This document shows, one piece after another, positions 27,947 through 36,797 of a stretch of 64,000 nucleotides of DNA. The stretch is from Acinetobacter genomosp. 15BJ (GTDB lineage: Bacteria; Pseudomonadota; Gammaproteobacteria; Pseudomonadales; Moraxellaceae): the NCBI RefSeq assembly GCF_000400715.1, contig NZ_KE007346.1:124001-188000 (forward strand), written 5' to 3'. Position numbers and translations under genes: made by a program. Numbering within the stretch: the stretch's first letter is position 1; every line of letters starts with the position of its first letter. The notes beneath the pieces are model-generated. The model searched no databases. It had not been told where the DNA came from and saw only the letters and a list, made by a program, of their open reading frames with translations.

Positions 27947-28801
27947 TTAAAGCTTGTTCCAGTCCTCAATTGCCTTTAACCCTGTTTCTATTCCTACATC
28001 ATAACTATAACGGATCTTGGATTTATTCTTTGAAAGTCGACCTGCCATATTTTTTAAATCAGGTGGGCAAACTTCCAGAATTTTCTGACCAGAGGCTGAG
28101 CGGGTAAATTCGACGGCAGCGTTATAACGTTGAGTTCGCGTTAATAAACTTTGTGCAAAACCACGCTGTTGTTTAAACAGGTATTTGGCAAGGAACTGAT
28201 CACCTTTACTGCTGGCCTTAGAATAATTTTTTGGACGAGTTCTGAGTACCATTAACTTGGAAACATCATGCTGTTGTGCTGCCCAATGCACGGGTAAGGC
28301 ATCTGCAACACCGCCATCAAAATAAGGCTCACCGAAGACTTCAACTGCTTGACGAGTTAAGACAGGAATTGAACTGGATGCTCTTAGACCTTCTAAGATA
28401 TTGTCTTTGGAAGCTTTGATATAAGTGGCTTCACCTGAAATGGCATGCGTCAATACCATATAAAATTCAGGATGATTGGCAAATAAATGAGCTTGATTGA
28501 GCGGATGCTCTTTTTCGACGATGTCCCACATCCATTTTAAGTCCAGTAGGTCACCGCCTTTGAAAAAGCGACCGTATTGAATAAACTCAGAACGAAGCGA
28601 GTGATCGAGGTAGAGATTTAGGGTGCGGCCTTGCTGTGCTGCGAGGTAGTTAGCCACATTGGTTGAGCCTGAAGAGACGCCAACGCAGAGATCAAAAGGA
28701 TTAAATTGTTGCTGTAAAAATGCATCTAAGACACCGCTGGTGAATGCACCGCGCATTCCACCGCCTTCAACGACCAGTGCCTGACGATTTTGTTGAAGCA
28801 T
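27947..28801 (-). CDS. Patatin-like phospholipase
   Basis: This 284-aa protein has a patatin catalytic dyad: oxyanion loop VVEGGGMRGAFTSGVLDA (residues 10-27), nucleophile Ser in GVSSGS (about 45) and Asp in YFDGGVADALPV (about 170). The size and the HALISGEATYIK-like region resemble the YjjU subfamily of cytosolic patatins. It would hydrolyse acyl ester bonds. It is flanked on both sides by the two paralogous one-helix proteins, all on the minus strand. Confidence 0.88.
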   Translation of the reverse strand: MLQQNRQALVVEGGGMRGAFTSGVLDAFLQQQFNPFDLCVGVSSGSTNVANYLAAQQGRTLNLYLDHSLRSEFIQYGRFFKGGDLLDLKWMWDIVEKEHPLNQAHLFANHPEFYMVLTHAISGEATYIKASKDNILEGLRASSSIPVLTRQAVEVFGEPYFDGGVADALPVHWAAQQHDVSKLMVLRTRPKNYSKASSKGDQFLAKYLFKQQRGFAQSLLTRTQRYNAAVEFTRSASGQKILEVCPPDLKNMAGRLSKNKSKIRYSYDVGIETGLKAIEDWNKL

Positions 28802-28867
28802 TGAAAATCTCGAATATCATGATAAACCCATGTTTTACACGGATTTATCATATTCGACAATAACACT

Positions 28868-29092
28868 TTAGTGATTGTGTTGATGTGCTTCCGTTGTTCC
28901 TGTTTCTGCCGACATTGAGGATTGTGACATTTCAGCAGGAGTTGCGGCTTTCTTCTGATTCATCGGCATATAATCTGGTTCATTATTAATGGCCAAGTAG
29001 AAAATCACCATAAACAGTACGCTGAGAATTGTAGTGATGATTAATGCTTTCCAACCCCAAGGCGAAGTTTCTGGGCAGAGTTTTTCAGACAT
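28868..29092 (-). CDS. Small one-helix membrane protein, paralogue B
   Basis: This 74-aa protein starts at 29092 (MSEKLCPETS) with GGAAAT upstream. A helix from about residue 13 to 35 (KALIITTILSVLFMVIFYLA) is followed by NEPDYMPMNQKKA and a His-rich end (EAHQHNH). It is a paralogue of the protein encoded at 27513-27746. The His-rich tail might bind metal, which is inference. It is upstream of the patatin gene and may share its transcript. Confidence 0.8.
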   Translation of the reverse strand: MSEKLCPETSPWGWKALIITTILSVLFMVIFYLAINNEPDYMPMNQKKAATPAEMSQSSMSAETGTTEAHQHNH

Positions 29093-29195
29093 AAGAAATT
29101 TCCAAATGATGCAAAAAAATAAAGCAGAATTGAGCAAGTTATAGCATAAATTGTGATGTATTACTCAGATGTTTTGCTGTGATTTTGTCGAGCGC

Positions 29196-29235
29196 ATAAA
29201 AAAGCCCGTACAGACAAGGAGTTCCGTACGGGCCT
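29196..29235 (-). terminator. Intrinsic terminator near the fad operon end
   Basis: On the minus strand, GTACGGGC-type arms (29202-29211 with 29225-29235) have a 13-nt loop followed by TTTTTTAT. It lies just downstream of the fadB-type stop. Confidence 0.92.
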
Positions 29236-29258
29236 TAATTGGCTTGGCTAAATCGAGA

Positions 29259-31394
29259 TTATTGAATCACAGTATTTTGCTGTGCTTTTTCTTTCAATAA
29301 CTTTGGTGGCGTAAAACGCTCACCATATTGTGCTGCTAGTTGCTCGGCACGTTGCAATGATTTTTGAATGCCATTTTGATTCAGGAATTGAATGGCACCA
29401 CCTGTCCATGGGGCAAAGCCAATTCCAAAAATCGAACCGACATTGGCATCAATCACAGACTCTAAAACACCTTCTTCATAGCAGCGCAGGGTATCCAGTG
29501 CTTGCACAAACAGGAAGCGGTCAATCATGTCTTGTTCAGAAATGCTATTCTCTTTCTGCCAACGACTGAGCCCATCCCATAAATGTTTTTTACCATTTTC
29601 AGGGTAGTCATAGAAACCAGCACCCGCAGCCTTACCTTTACGGTTCAGCTCGTGAATCATAGTGTGTACTACTTCATCGACAGGGCTTTTCGGTAAATCT
29701 TTGCCTTCCGCTTGCAGGGCTTTACGGGTTTCTGCTGCGACATGTTCAGTCAAGGTCAGAGACACTTCATCTTGAATCGCCAGTGGGCCAACCGGCATAC
29801 CTGCTTTCAGCGCAGCCATTTCAATTTTGGCTGGATGTACGCCTTCTGCAAGTAGACGCATACCTTCTTGAATGAATGTACCAAACACGCGGCTGGTGAA
29901 GAAGCCACGGCTGTCATTCACTACAATTGGGGTTTTGGCAATTTGCTGGACAAAGTCGTAAGCCTTCGCCAAGGTATCAGCAGAGGTCTGTTTGCCTTTG
30001 ATAATTTCAACCAACTGCATTTTATCGACTGGGCTAAAGAAATGAAGTCCAATGAACTTTTGAGCATCTTTACTCGCCGTCGCCAAACCAGTGATGGGTA
30101 GGGTAGAGGTATTCGATGCAAAGATTCCACCATCAGCCAAATATTGTTCAGCTTCCTGAGTCACTTTAGCTTTCAGTTCTTGGTTTTCAAATACCGCTTC
30201 GATGATCAGGTCGCAGCCTTGCAAGTCCGCTGCATTTGCTGTTGCAGTAATTAGTGCTAAGACTTGGTCACGCTTTTCTGCGGTCATACGACCTTGTGAA
30301 ACACGTTTGTCGAGAAGCTTTTGTGAGTAGGCTTTACCTTTCTCTGCATTTTCAACCGATACATCTTTCAGGATCACAGGGATGCCTTTGATTGCGGTTG
30401 AATAGGCAATGCCTGCACCCATCATCCCCGCACCTAACACACCGACTTTAGTGGCTTGCCATTTTGCAACATCCGCAGGGCGACTTGCACCAGACTTGAT
30501 TGCATTAAGACCATGCCAGAATGTGCCGATCATATTTTTAGAAATCTGACCGACCGTGAGTTGAGTAAAGTAACGTGATTCGATACGTAAAGCGGTATCA
30601 ACATCAACCTGCGCACCTTCTACTGCTGCCGCCATGATCGCTTCAGGCGCAGGGTAACAGCCTTTGGTTTTATCACGTAGCATCGCAGGGGCAATTGCAA
30701 GCACTTGTGCTACAGCTGGGTTTTTTGGATCGCCACCCGGAATCTTGTAGCCTTTGACATCGAATGGCTGTTGAGATTTAGGATTGGCTTTGACCCAAGC
30801 AATCGCCTTATCTAACAGCTCTTGTTCATTCTCAGCAGTGTCATGTACCAAACCGAGCGACTTTGCTTTATCCACGCCAAATTGCTTACCTTCCATCAAG
30901 AAAGGAAACGCATTTTGTAAGCCAAGTAAACGTACCATACGCACGATACCGCCACCACCTGGCAGCAAGCCTAAGGTCACTTCAGGCAAACCAAATTTGG
31001 TTTTTGGATCATTGATGGCAATACGGTAATGACAACCTAAGGCAATTTCCCAACCGCCACCGAGCGCCGTACCATTTAATGCAGCAACAACAGGTACACC
31101 TAAAGTTTCAATCGCACGTAAGTCGCCCTTGAGTTCTTCAATCATTTTGAAAAATTCAGTGGCATGTTCTGGTTGTACTTGAATGAGTTCATCCAAGTCT
31201 CCGCCTGCAAAGAAGGTTTTCTTGGCCGAACGGAAAATAATGCCTTTTAGATCAGTTTCTGTTTTAAGCTTTTGGCTGACTTCATTGAGTGAATCACGGA
31301 ATTCTGCATTCATGGTGTTGGCAGATTGACCTGATGAATCAAGGGTAAGAATTACAATATTGTCAGCGTTTTTTTCGTATTTAATAGCGCTCAT
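29259..31394 (-). CDS. Multifunctional fatty acid oxidation enzyme, alpha subunit (FadB/FadJ type)
   Basis: This 711-aa fusion has an N-terminal enoyl-CoA hydratase domain (GTALGGGWEIALGCHYRIA and FGLPEVTLGLLPGGGG) and a 3-hydroxyacyl-CoA dehydrogenase domain starting at VGVLGAGMMGAGIAYSTA (about residue 325). The start at 31394 (MSAIKYEKN) has AGGAGA upstream; a longer ORF to 31451 overlaps the thiolase gene. It carries out two steps of beta-oxidation, with the thiolase completing the cycle. It is in an operon with the thiolase. Confidence 0.93.
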   Translation of the reverse strand: MSAIKYEKNADNIVILTLDSSGQSANTMNAEFRDSLNEVSQKLKTETDLKGIIFRSAKKTFFAGGDLDELIQVQPEHATEFFKMIEELKGDLRAIETLGVPVVAALNGTALGGGWEIALGCHYRIAINDPKTKFGLPEVTLGLLPGGGGIVRMVRLLGLQNAFPFLMEGKQFGVDKAKSLGLVHDTAENEQELLDKAIAWVKANPKSQQPFDVKGYKIPGGDPKNPAVAQVLAIAPAMLRDKTKGCYPAPEAIMAAAVEGAQVDVDTALRIESRYFTQLTVGQISKNMIGTFWHGLNAIKSGASRPADVAKWQATKVGVLGAGMMGAGIAYSTAIKGIPVILKDVSVENAEKGKAYSQKLLDKRVSQGRMTAEKRDQVLALITATANAADLQGCDLIIEAVFENQELKAKVTQEAEQYLADGGIFASNTSTLPITGLATASKDAQKFIGLHFFSPVDKMQLVEIIKGKQTSADTLAKAYDFVQQIAKTPIVVNDSRGFFTSRVFGTFIQEGMRLLAEGVHPAKIEMAALKAGMPVGPLAIQDEVSLTLTEHVAAETRKALQAEGKDLPKSPVDEVVHTMIHELNRKGKAAGAGFYDYPENGKKHLWDGLSRWQKENSISEQDMIDRFLFVQALDTLRCYEEGVLESVIDANVGSIFGIGFAPWTGGAIQFLNQNGIQKSLQRAEQLAAQYGERFTPPKLLKEKAQQNTVIQ

Positions 31395-31404
31395 GTTGTT
31401 CTCC

Positions 31405-32610
31405 TCACACCAACTCAATAATGGTGGCGATCCCCATTCCACCACCAACACATAATGTGGCTAGGCCACGTTTTTTACCTTGACGCTCTAATTCATCCAA
31501 CAAAGTACCCAAAATCATGGCACCCGTTGCACCCAATGGATGACCCATCGCAATTGCACCGCCATTGACGTTGACTTTCTCGGCTGGAACGTTGAGCTCA
31601 TTGATAAAACGCATCACCACGGCAGCAAATGCTTCATTGACTTCAAATAGGTCAATATCATCAATCGTTAAGCCAGCTTTGGCCAAGGCTTTACGCGCAG
31701 CAGGTGCAGGACCCGTGAGCATGATGGTCGGGTCAGTACCCACCAATGCCGTTGCCAATACTTTGGCACGTGGTTTTAAGCCTTGTTCTTTGACGGCTTT
31801 TTCAGAAGCCAATAACACCACCGCAGCGCCATCAACGATGCCTGATGAGTTACCTGCATGATGCACATGGTTAATTTTTTGTGCCTCAGGATACTTCTGT
31901 AGCGCAACCGCATCGAAGCCCATTTGTCCCATCATTTCAAAGCTGGCATTGAGTTTTGCCAAGCCTTCAACGGTAGTAGCACCTCGAATAAATTCATCTT
32001 TTTCTAAGATCATCACACCCGAATGGTCTTTTACAGGCACCACGGATTTATCAAAATAACCTTTGGCCTGTGCTGCCGCTGCTTTTTGTTGTGAGCCAAC
32101 GGCAAAAGCATCGACATCTTCGCGGCTATAGCCATCTAAGGTTGCAATTAAGTCTGCACCAACACCTTGTGGCACAAAAGAAGATTTTAAGTTGGTTTCA
32201 GGATCTAGTGCCCAAGGACCACCATCAGAACCCATTGGGATTCGTGACATGGATTCCACACCACCAGCAACCACAATATCTTCCCAACCAGAGCGTACTT
32301 TTTGTGCTGCTAAATTGACTGCTTCTAAACCAGATGCGCAGAAACGGTTGATTTGCACGCCTGCAACATCATCATTCCAACCCGCCGCAATCGCCGCAGT
32401 TTTAGCAATATCACCACCTTGGTCAGCAATCGGTGTGACACAACCTAAGACGATGTCATCGACTTTTGACGTATCAAGTTGATGGCGTTGTTGTAATTCA
32501 TTCAATAATGATGTGAGTAAAGTAATCGGTTTGACTTCATGAAGTGAGCCGTCTTTTTTCCCTTTTCCGCGTGGTGTGCGAATGGCATCAATAATGTAGG
32601 CCTCGCTCAT
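31405..32610 (-). CDS. Acetyl-CoA C-acyltransferase (FadA-type thiolase)
   Basis: This 401-aa thiolase starts at 32610 ([19 protein letters not shown]) with AAGGAA upstream. The nucleophilic Cys is in [12 protein letters not shown] (about residue 90). [20 protein letters not shown] and the final [11 protein letters not shown] carry the His and second Cys of the active site. It cleaves 3-ketoacyl-CoA in the last step of beta-oxidation. It ends 10 nt before the fadB-type start. Confidence 0.93.
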   Translation of the reverse strand: MSEAYIIDAIRTPRGKGKKDGSLHEVKPITLLTSLLNELQQRHQLDTSKVDDIVLGCVTPIADQGGDIAKTAAIAAGWNDDVAGVQINRFCASGLEAVNLAAQKVRSGWEDIVVAGGVESMSRIPMGSDGGPWALDPETNLKSSFVPQGVGADLIATLDGYSREDVDAFAVGSQQKAAAAQAKGYFDKSVVPVKDHSGVMILEKDEFIRGATTVEGLAKLNASFEMMGQMGFDAVALQKYPEAQKINHVHHAGNSSGIVDGAAVVLLASEKAVKEQGLKPRAKVLATALVGTDPTIMLTGPAPAARKALAKAGLTIDDIDLFEVNEAFAAVVMRFINELNVPAEKVNVNGGAIAMGHPLGATGAMILGTLLDELERQGKKRGLATLCVGGGMGIATIIELV

Positions 32611-32836
32611 AGGTTTTCCTTGTATCACCTTAAAATTGTTGTTTATCGAGTGTACTCAATTTAAGTGTCAGTGCAATGATGATAAACATTGGCAAGTTTG
32701 ATGCTTTTCGCCAATTTGATAGATTGCGTGAGTGATCAAGCCAAGCGTTAAATTTGGTATTTTTCTGCATGTCTTGTGACATCTTCGATTAGACTAGCAT
32801 TTGGAAATGATTGATAGAAAAGATGGGCGAAAGCAC

Positions 32837-33934
32837 ATGATAAAACTAAAGCGTCACTATGCTGTTATGGCATTGATCTTGTCACTTTTTGGATGTGATT
32901 CATCTGGACGGAATATTGAAAATAACAAAGCAATTGAGGATAAAAATAAGGTGAGTCAAACGTATTCAAATCAAGTTGCTGATAGCAAAATGCTATTGGT
33001 GTTGTCTGCGCCTTCTGTACATGATCCGTATTACAAATCAGCATTTCAACGGATTGTAGATTTCCAGATTGATTATGCAAAATCAATTTTGGGCAATGAT
33101 AATGTGGTGATTTTGGTGGATGAGGATACCAAGCCTTATTTCACAGGCAAAGTACCTGAAGATATTTTACTGGTGGATGATGTCCGTGATATCTGGATGC
33201 GCGACTTCACCACAGTTAATCCAATGCAGCCTGTGCAATTTACCTATACTTGGGCCTCGATGACCAAGAAACAAAGTAAAGATGTGCAAAAAAGTTTTAG
33301 TCAGTTTGCTGATCGTTATCAAATTCAAAGAGCCAAAACTGATTTGATGATTGATGGGGGTAACCTTGTTGATGACTATGCGGGTCGTGTGATTACCACC
33401 ACACGGTTTATGGAAGATAATGAGCTTAGCTATAACGAGGCCAAACAAGAGTTAAAAGCCACGTTGGGTGCAACTGAAGTTGCCATTCTAGAACCCGATG
33501 AAGAAGTGCTGGCACATTCGGATGGCATGGTCAGTTGGGTGGATAAAAACACCTTGCTGGTGAATGACTATTCAAAAACACCAGCATTTAGAACAACAGT
33601 AATGAAGGAGTTAAAAGCTTCTTTTCCAACTGCAAAAATTGTGGAAGTGCCTGTTGAATATAAGATCAATCCAAAAGGGCAGTGGGAAGGTTTTGAGTCC
33701 GCATGCGGTGTGAATTTAAATGCGACGGTCACACATAACAATATTTATGTGCCAACCTTTAATATGCCGCATGACCAAAAAGCACTCACGATCATCAAGC
33801 AAAATACCAGCAAGAAAGTCATTCCCGTAAATGCTGAAAGTGTCTGTCCAATGGGTGGCAGTGTGCGTTGCCTCACTTGGCAGGTGACTGGGGACAATGC
33901 TGCGAAACTTATTCAAGCGGCTAGAGATAAGTAA
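32837..33934 (+). CDS. Lipoprotein agmatine deiminase-family protein (PF04371)
   Basis: This protein is 365 aa from the ATG at 32837; an in-frame ATG at 32801 would add 12 residues. The start is followed by a lipoprotein signal with FGC at about residue 20. The peptidyl-arginine/agmatine deiminase fold is indicated by DDVRDIWMRDF (about residue 110), MIDGGNLVDD, EVLAHSDGMVSWVD and the catalytic Cys in GGSVRCLTWQ near the C-terminus. Cytosolic agmatine deiminases do not have such a signal, so this member is likely periplasmic or surface-facing. The substrate is unknown. Confidence 0.82.
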   Translation: MIKLKRHYAVMALILSLFGCDSSGRNIENNKAIEDKNKVSQTYSNQVADSKMLLVLSAPSVHDPYYKSAFQRIVDFQIDYAKSILGNDNVVILVDEDTKPYFTGKVPEDILLVDDVRDIWMRDFTTVNPMQPVQFTYTWASMTKKQSKDVQKSFSQFADRYQIQRAKTDLMIDGGNLVDDYAGRVITTTRFMEDNELSYNEAKQELKATLGATEVAILEPDEEVLAHSDGMVSWVDKNTLLVNDYSKTPAFRTTVMKELKASFPTAKIVEVPVEYKINPKGQWEGFESACGVNLNATVTHNNIYVPTFNMPHDQKALTIIKQNTSKKVIPVNAESVCPMGGSVRCLTWQVTGDNAAKLIQAARDK

Positions 33935-33941
33935 CTGATTT

Positions 33942-33985
33942 ACAACTTGCATCGACTGGTTCACAAGCCGATGCAAGTTGTTTAA
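33942..33985 (+). terminator. Terminator-like hairpin after the deiminase gene
   Basis: A perfect 13-bp stem, ACAACTTGCATCG/CGATGCAAGTTGT, has a 14-nt loop and is followed by TTTAAAC. The T-run is short. Confidence 0.75.
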
Positions 33986-34017
33986 ACTCACCTGCCTTTT
34001 TATTGTGCTAATAACAA

Positions 34018-34560
34018 ATGAAGTTTATTAATATTATTGGTACCACAGGTTCAGGTAAATCGACGCTTGCCCGACAGTTGGCGCAAAAACAACAATTACA
34101 ATACATCGAACTAGATAATTTACTTTGGCTGGATGATTGGCAAGAATCGTCAAATGAAGCCTTGTTTTTGAAGCTAAAAATCGCCATGAAAAATGCTGCG
34201 GCAGGGTGGGTCATTGATGGACTTTATACCCGCACTACTCCAATGATGATGGAGAAAGTAGATACCGTCATCTGGTTAGATTATCCCTTGCACATCAATT
34301 TATATCGTTTGACCAAGCGTACATTTGGGCGTGTGATCAGTCGGAAAAAGTTATGGGAAGATTCAAATAATAGGGAAAGTTTAAAATTGATGCTGTCCAA
34401 AGAATCTATTTTTATCTGGTTAATTAAATCGTATCCTAAAAATCGTAGGAAATACTTAGCTTTGATGCAAAACCCTGACTATCAACATATCCAATTTATT
34501 CGTCTGACTTCTCCGAAACAAGCGGAAAAATTTTTAGAACAGATTAAGGCTATGCAATGA
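34018..34560 (+). CDS. P-loop nucleoside kinase-like protein (adenylate kinase / FlaR type)
   Basis: This 180-aa protein has Walker A GTTGSGKST (residues 8-16). LDNLLWLDDW and WVIDGLYTRT are typical of the small kinases annotated as topology modulation protein or FlaR-like adenylate kinase. No signal peptide is present. The 3' end overlaps the Nudix start (ATGA), so the two are translationally coupled. The phosphorylated substrate is not known. Confidence 0.85.
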   Translation: MKFINIIGTTGSGKSTLARQLAQKQQLQYIELDNLLWLDDWQESSNEALFLKLKIAMKNAAAGWVIDGLYTRTTPMMMEKVDTVIWLDYPLHINLYRLTKRTFGRVISRKKLWEDSNNRESLKLMLSKESIFIWLIKSYPKNRRKYLALMQNPDYQHIQFIRLTSPKQAEKFLEQIKAMQ

Positions 34561-34988
34561 CATCTATTCGAGCAAAAGCTTTATGCCTATTTCGTCATAA
34601 TGACAAGGTGTTACTTGCAAAAGCGTATGATCCCAACAAGGATGAATATTTTTTCAGGCCGATCGGTGGCGGTATTGAGTTTGGAGAAACCTCTCTTCAG
34701 GCAATTGAAAGAGAGGTCTTGGAAGAGATTCAGCAGCAGATGACACAGCCTAAACTTGTCTGCGTCGTGGAAAATCTATTTAGCTTTGATGGGCAGCAAG
34801 GCCATGAAATTGTGTTTGTATATGATGCCGAATTTGTAGATCCATATATGTATAAGCAACACGAGATACAGGGGCGCGAAACCAATGGGCATAGCTATAT
34901 CGCACAGTGGCTAAGTCGAGAGCAAATCGCACTCACTCAATATCCAGTTTATCCAAAAGGCATTGAGCAATGGCTATTCAATGCGTAG
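34557..34988 (+). CDS. Nudix hydrolase
   Basis: This 143-aa protein has a full Nudix box: GGGIEFGETSLQAIEREVLEEI, read as GX5EX7REVXEE (about residues 37-58). It hydrolyses a nucleoside-diphosphate linked to another group. The four-base overlap with the kinase gene suggests linked functions, perhaps in nucleotide salvage or repair. The C-terminal half (WLSREQIALTQYPVYP) fits small MutT-like enzymes. The substrate is not predictable. Confidence 0.9.
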   Translation: MTSIRAKALCLFRHNDKVLLAKAYDPNKDEYFFRPIGGGIEFGETSLQAIEREVLEEIQQQMTQPKLVCVVENLFSFDGQQGHEIVFVYDAEFVDPYMYKQHEIQGRETNGHSYIAQWLSREQIALTQYPVYPKGIEQWLFNA

Positions 34989-34989
34989 A

Positions 34990-35475
34990 TCATTCCAAGC
35001 TTGAGTTTATGGACGTATTCGATAAATCTAAATGAAAGAATTGGTTATAGGGTGATTCAGTATATTCTGCGAAAGCTGCACCTTGAACAAAACCAAACTT
35101 CTTATAAAGTTTGATTGCTGCATCAAAGTGAACGTCTTTTCCTGTTTCTAAACTGACTTTTTGATAGTGACGTTGCTGGGCAAGTTCTAGTAAATATTCC
35201 AGTAGTTGTGCCGCGACTCCTTGACGCAAATGGGCCGGATGTGTCCGCATAGATTTGATTTCTGCGTGGTCGGGTGTCAGTTCTTGGATTGCACCACAGC
35301 CCAGTAATTCATCATCGTTCCATAAGGTGTAGACGCTAATTGAATCTTTTTGCAGACTGCTGAGGTCTAATGCAAAACTATGATCAAGTGGGGTGTTTTG
35401 ATGCAGACCATGCAAATGGATATGAATCAAATTTTGAACTTGTGGGTGAGAAAAGTCAGCTTTTTTAATGATCAT
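34990..35475 (-). CDS. GNAT-family N-acetyltransferase
   Basis: This 161-aa protein has acetyl-CoA-binding motif A, MRTHPAHLRQGVAAQLLEYLL (about residues 76-96), and FVQGAAFAEYTESPYNQFF near the end. The family resembles PhnO/YobR-like small acetylases. I place the start at 35475 (MIIKKADFSH); starts at 35490 or 35517 are possible and none has a strong ribosome-binding site. It is convergent with the Nudix gene, with only one base between their ends. Confidence 0.83.
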   Translation of the reverse strand: MIIKKADFSHPQVQNLIHIHLHGLHQNTPLDHSFALDLSSLQKDSISVYTLWNDDELLGCGAIQELTPDHAEIKSMRTHPAHLRQGVAAQLLEYLLELAQQRHYQKVSLETGKDVHFDAAIKLYKKFGFVQGAAFAEYTESPYNQFFHLDLSNTSINSSLE

Positions 35476-35520
35476 TTTAATCAAGCACATCAGAGCGGTA
35501 TGCTTGATTATTAGCACATT

Positions 35521-35566
35521 TAAAATGTAGTGTTCAACTCTATAGTAGGTTGAACACTACATTTTA
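35521..35566. terminator. Long perfect hairpin downstream of AraC regulator
   Basis: An 18-bp perfect stem, TAAAATGTAGTGTTCAAC/GTTGAACACTACATTTTA, has a 10-nt loop. It lies between the AraC regulator stop and the GNAT start, both on the minus strand. There is little T-run, so it may act as a strong stem or as an operator for the GNAT gene. Confidence 0.7.
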
Positions 35567-35570
35567 GTTA

Positions 35571-36584
35571 TTAGTTGTGATGACCGTGCAACTGACGATA
35601 TAAACCCGGTGTTACTCCCGTCCATTTCTTAAAGGCGCGGTGGAAAGTACTAGTTTCACTAAAGCCGACTTGCTGTGCTACATCTTCAAGAGTGAGATTA
35701 GGAGTCAGCAATAAATGAATTGCAGCATCACGACGCAAGGCATCTTTAACCCCTTGATAGCTTTTGCCTTCCGCAGCCAAACGACGACGTAAGGTTTGTG
35801 GTGATAAATACAACATTGCCGCGACATCGTTGAGTGTTGGCATTTCTTCACCAATCTGACTCTTCAATACATCACGAATACGCGAAGTCAACGAGTTAGT
35901 ATTTTTGAATTTCACTAACAGCTGGGCAGGTGCTGCTTTTAAAAATTCTTCTAAAGTCTTTTCATCTTGACGGATTGGGAGATCCAGATAATCCGCTGCA
36001 AAGGTAATTTCGGTACGTGGTGCATCGAATTGCATCACAGGTGCAAAGAACAATGCATCGTATTCATCAGCATGATTAGGACGCTCATAACCAAAATGCA
36101 CACGCTCTAAAGGTAGGCGACGTTCAATTAACCATGATGCTAGACCGTGCCAGATCATCAGCATGCTTTCTGTAATGAAATGATCAGGATCTAAAGCTTT
36201 AGGAATGTGCGGGACTAAACGTGCTTCATGTTTGTCACGTTCCAAACTAACTGACCATTCATCTCCAAACAGTTTGTAGAATTGTGAGGAGAGTTCAAGT
36301 GCTTGTCCAAGTGTCTTGGAGTGAATGATCAATTGACACATGATTGCGAATGTACCCAAGCGACGTGGCTGTACATCGAAGCCCACGTGTTCATCTTGGG
36401 TAACCATCCATAACATTTTTACAAAACGGGTGTACTGCTCTGGAGAGATTCGAGCCTTCGGTTGGCGGAGTAATTCAGCCTCTATGCCGACATGTGAAAG
36501 TAACGTTTCAACGTCCATGCCTAGGCGTTTAACACCTGTTAAAGCCGCATTCACGAAGTGGATGCTGATCGTATCACGGCTCAT
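35571..36584 (-). CDS. AraC-family transcriptional regulator (OruR/ArgR-like)
   Basis: This 337-aa regulator starts at 36584 (MSRDTISIHF) with AAGGAT upstream. It has an N-terminal arabinose-binding type sensing domain (about residues 15-210) and a C-terminal double HTH: VAAMLYLSPQTLRRRLAAEG and VAQQVGFSETSTFHRAFKKW with TGVTPGLYR. It is divergent from the CoA-transferase gene at 36798, so control of that gene is plausible but unproven. Confidence 0.9.
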   Translation of the reverse strand: MSRDTISIHFVNAALTGVKRLGMDVETLLSHVGIEAELLRQPKARISPEQYTRFVKMLWMVTQDEHVGFDVQPRRLGTFAIMCQLIIHSKTLGQALELSSQFYKLFGDEWSVSLERDKHEARLVPHIPKALDPDHFITESMLMIWHGLASWLIERRLPLERVHFGYERPNHADEYDALFFAPVMQFDAPRTEITFAADYLDLPIRQDEKTLEEFLKAAPAQLLVKFKNTNSLTSRIRDVLKSQIGEEMPTLNDVAAMLYLSPQTLRRRLAAEGKSYQGVKDALRRDAAIHLLLTPNLTLEDVAQQVGFSETSTFHRAFKKWTGVTPGLYRQLHGHHN

Positions 36585-36797
36585 ATTGAATCCTTCAGTT
36601 TCTTTACTATTCACGATAATTGACCTAAATAACCGTCTAAAATATCAAATTGGGCAATTGACAAGAAAAATAATTGCGCCTTGTATACATGTTAAATTGC
36701 CGAAACTATCAAGGTAAATGGCTGAACATGACATTGTTTTTGTGTTTATCCACACCTAGTATAAAAGAAAATTTGAACAAATTGAGTAAAAATTATT

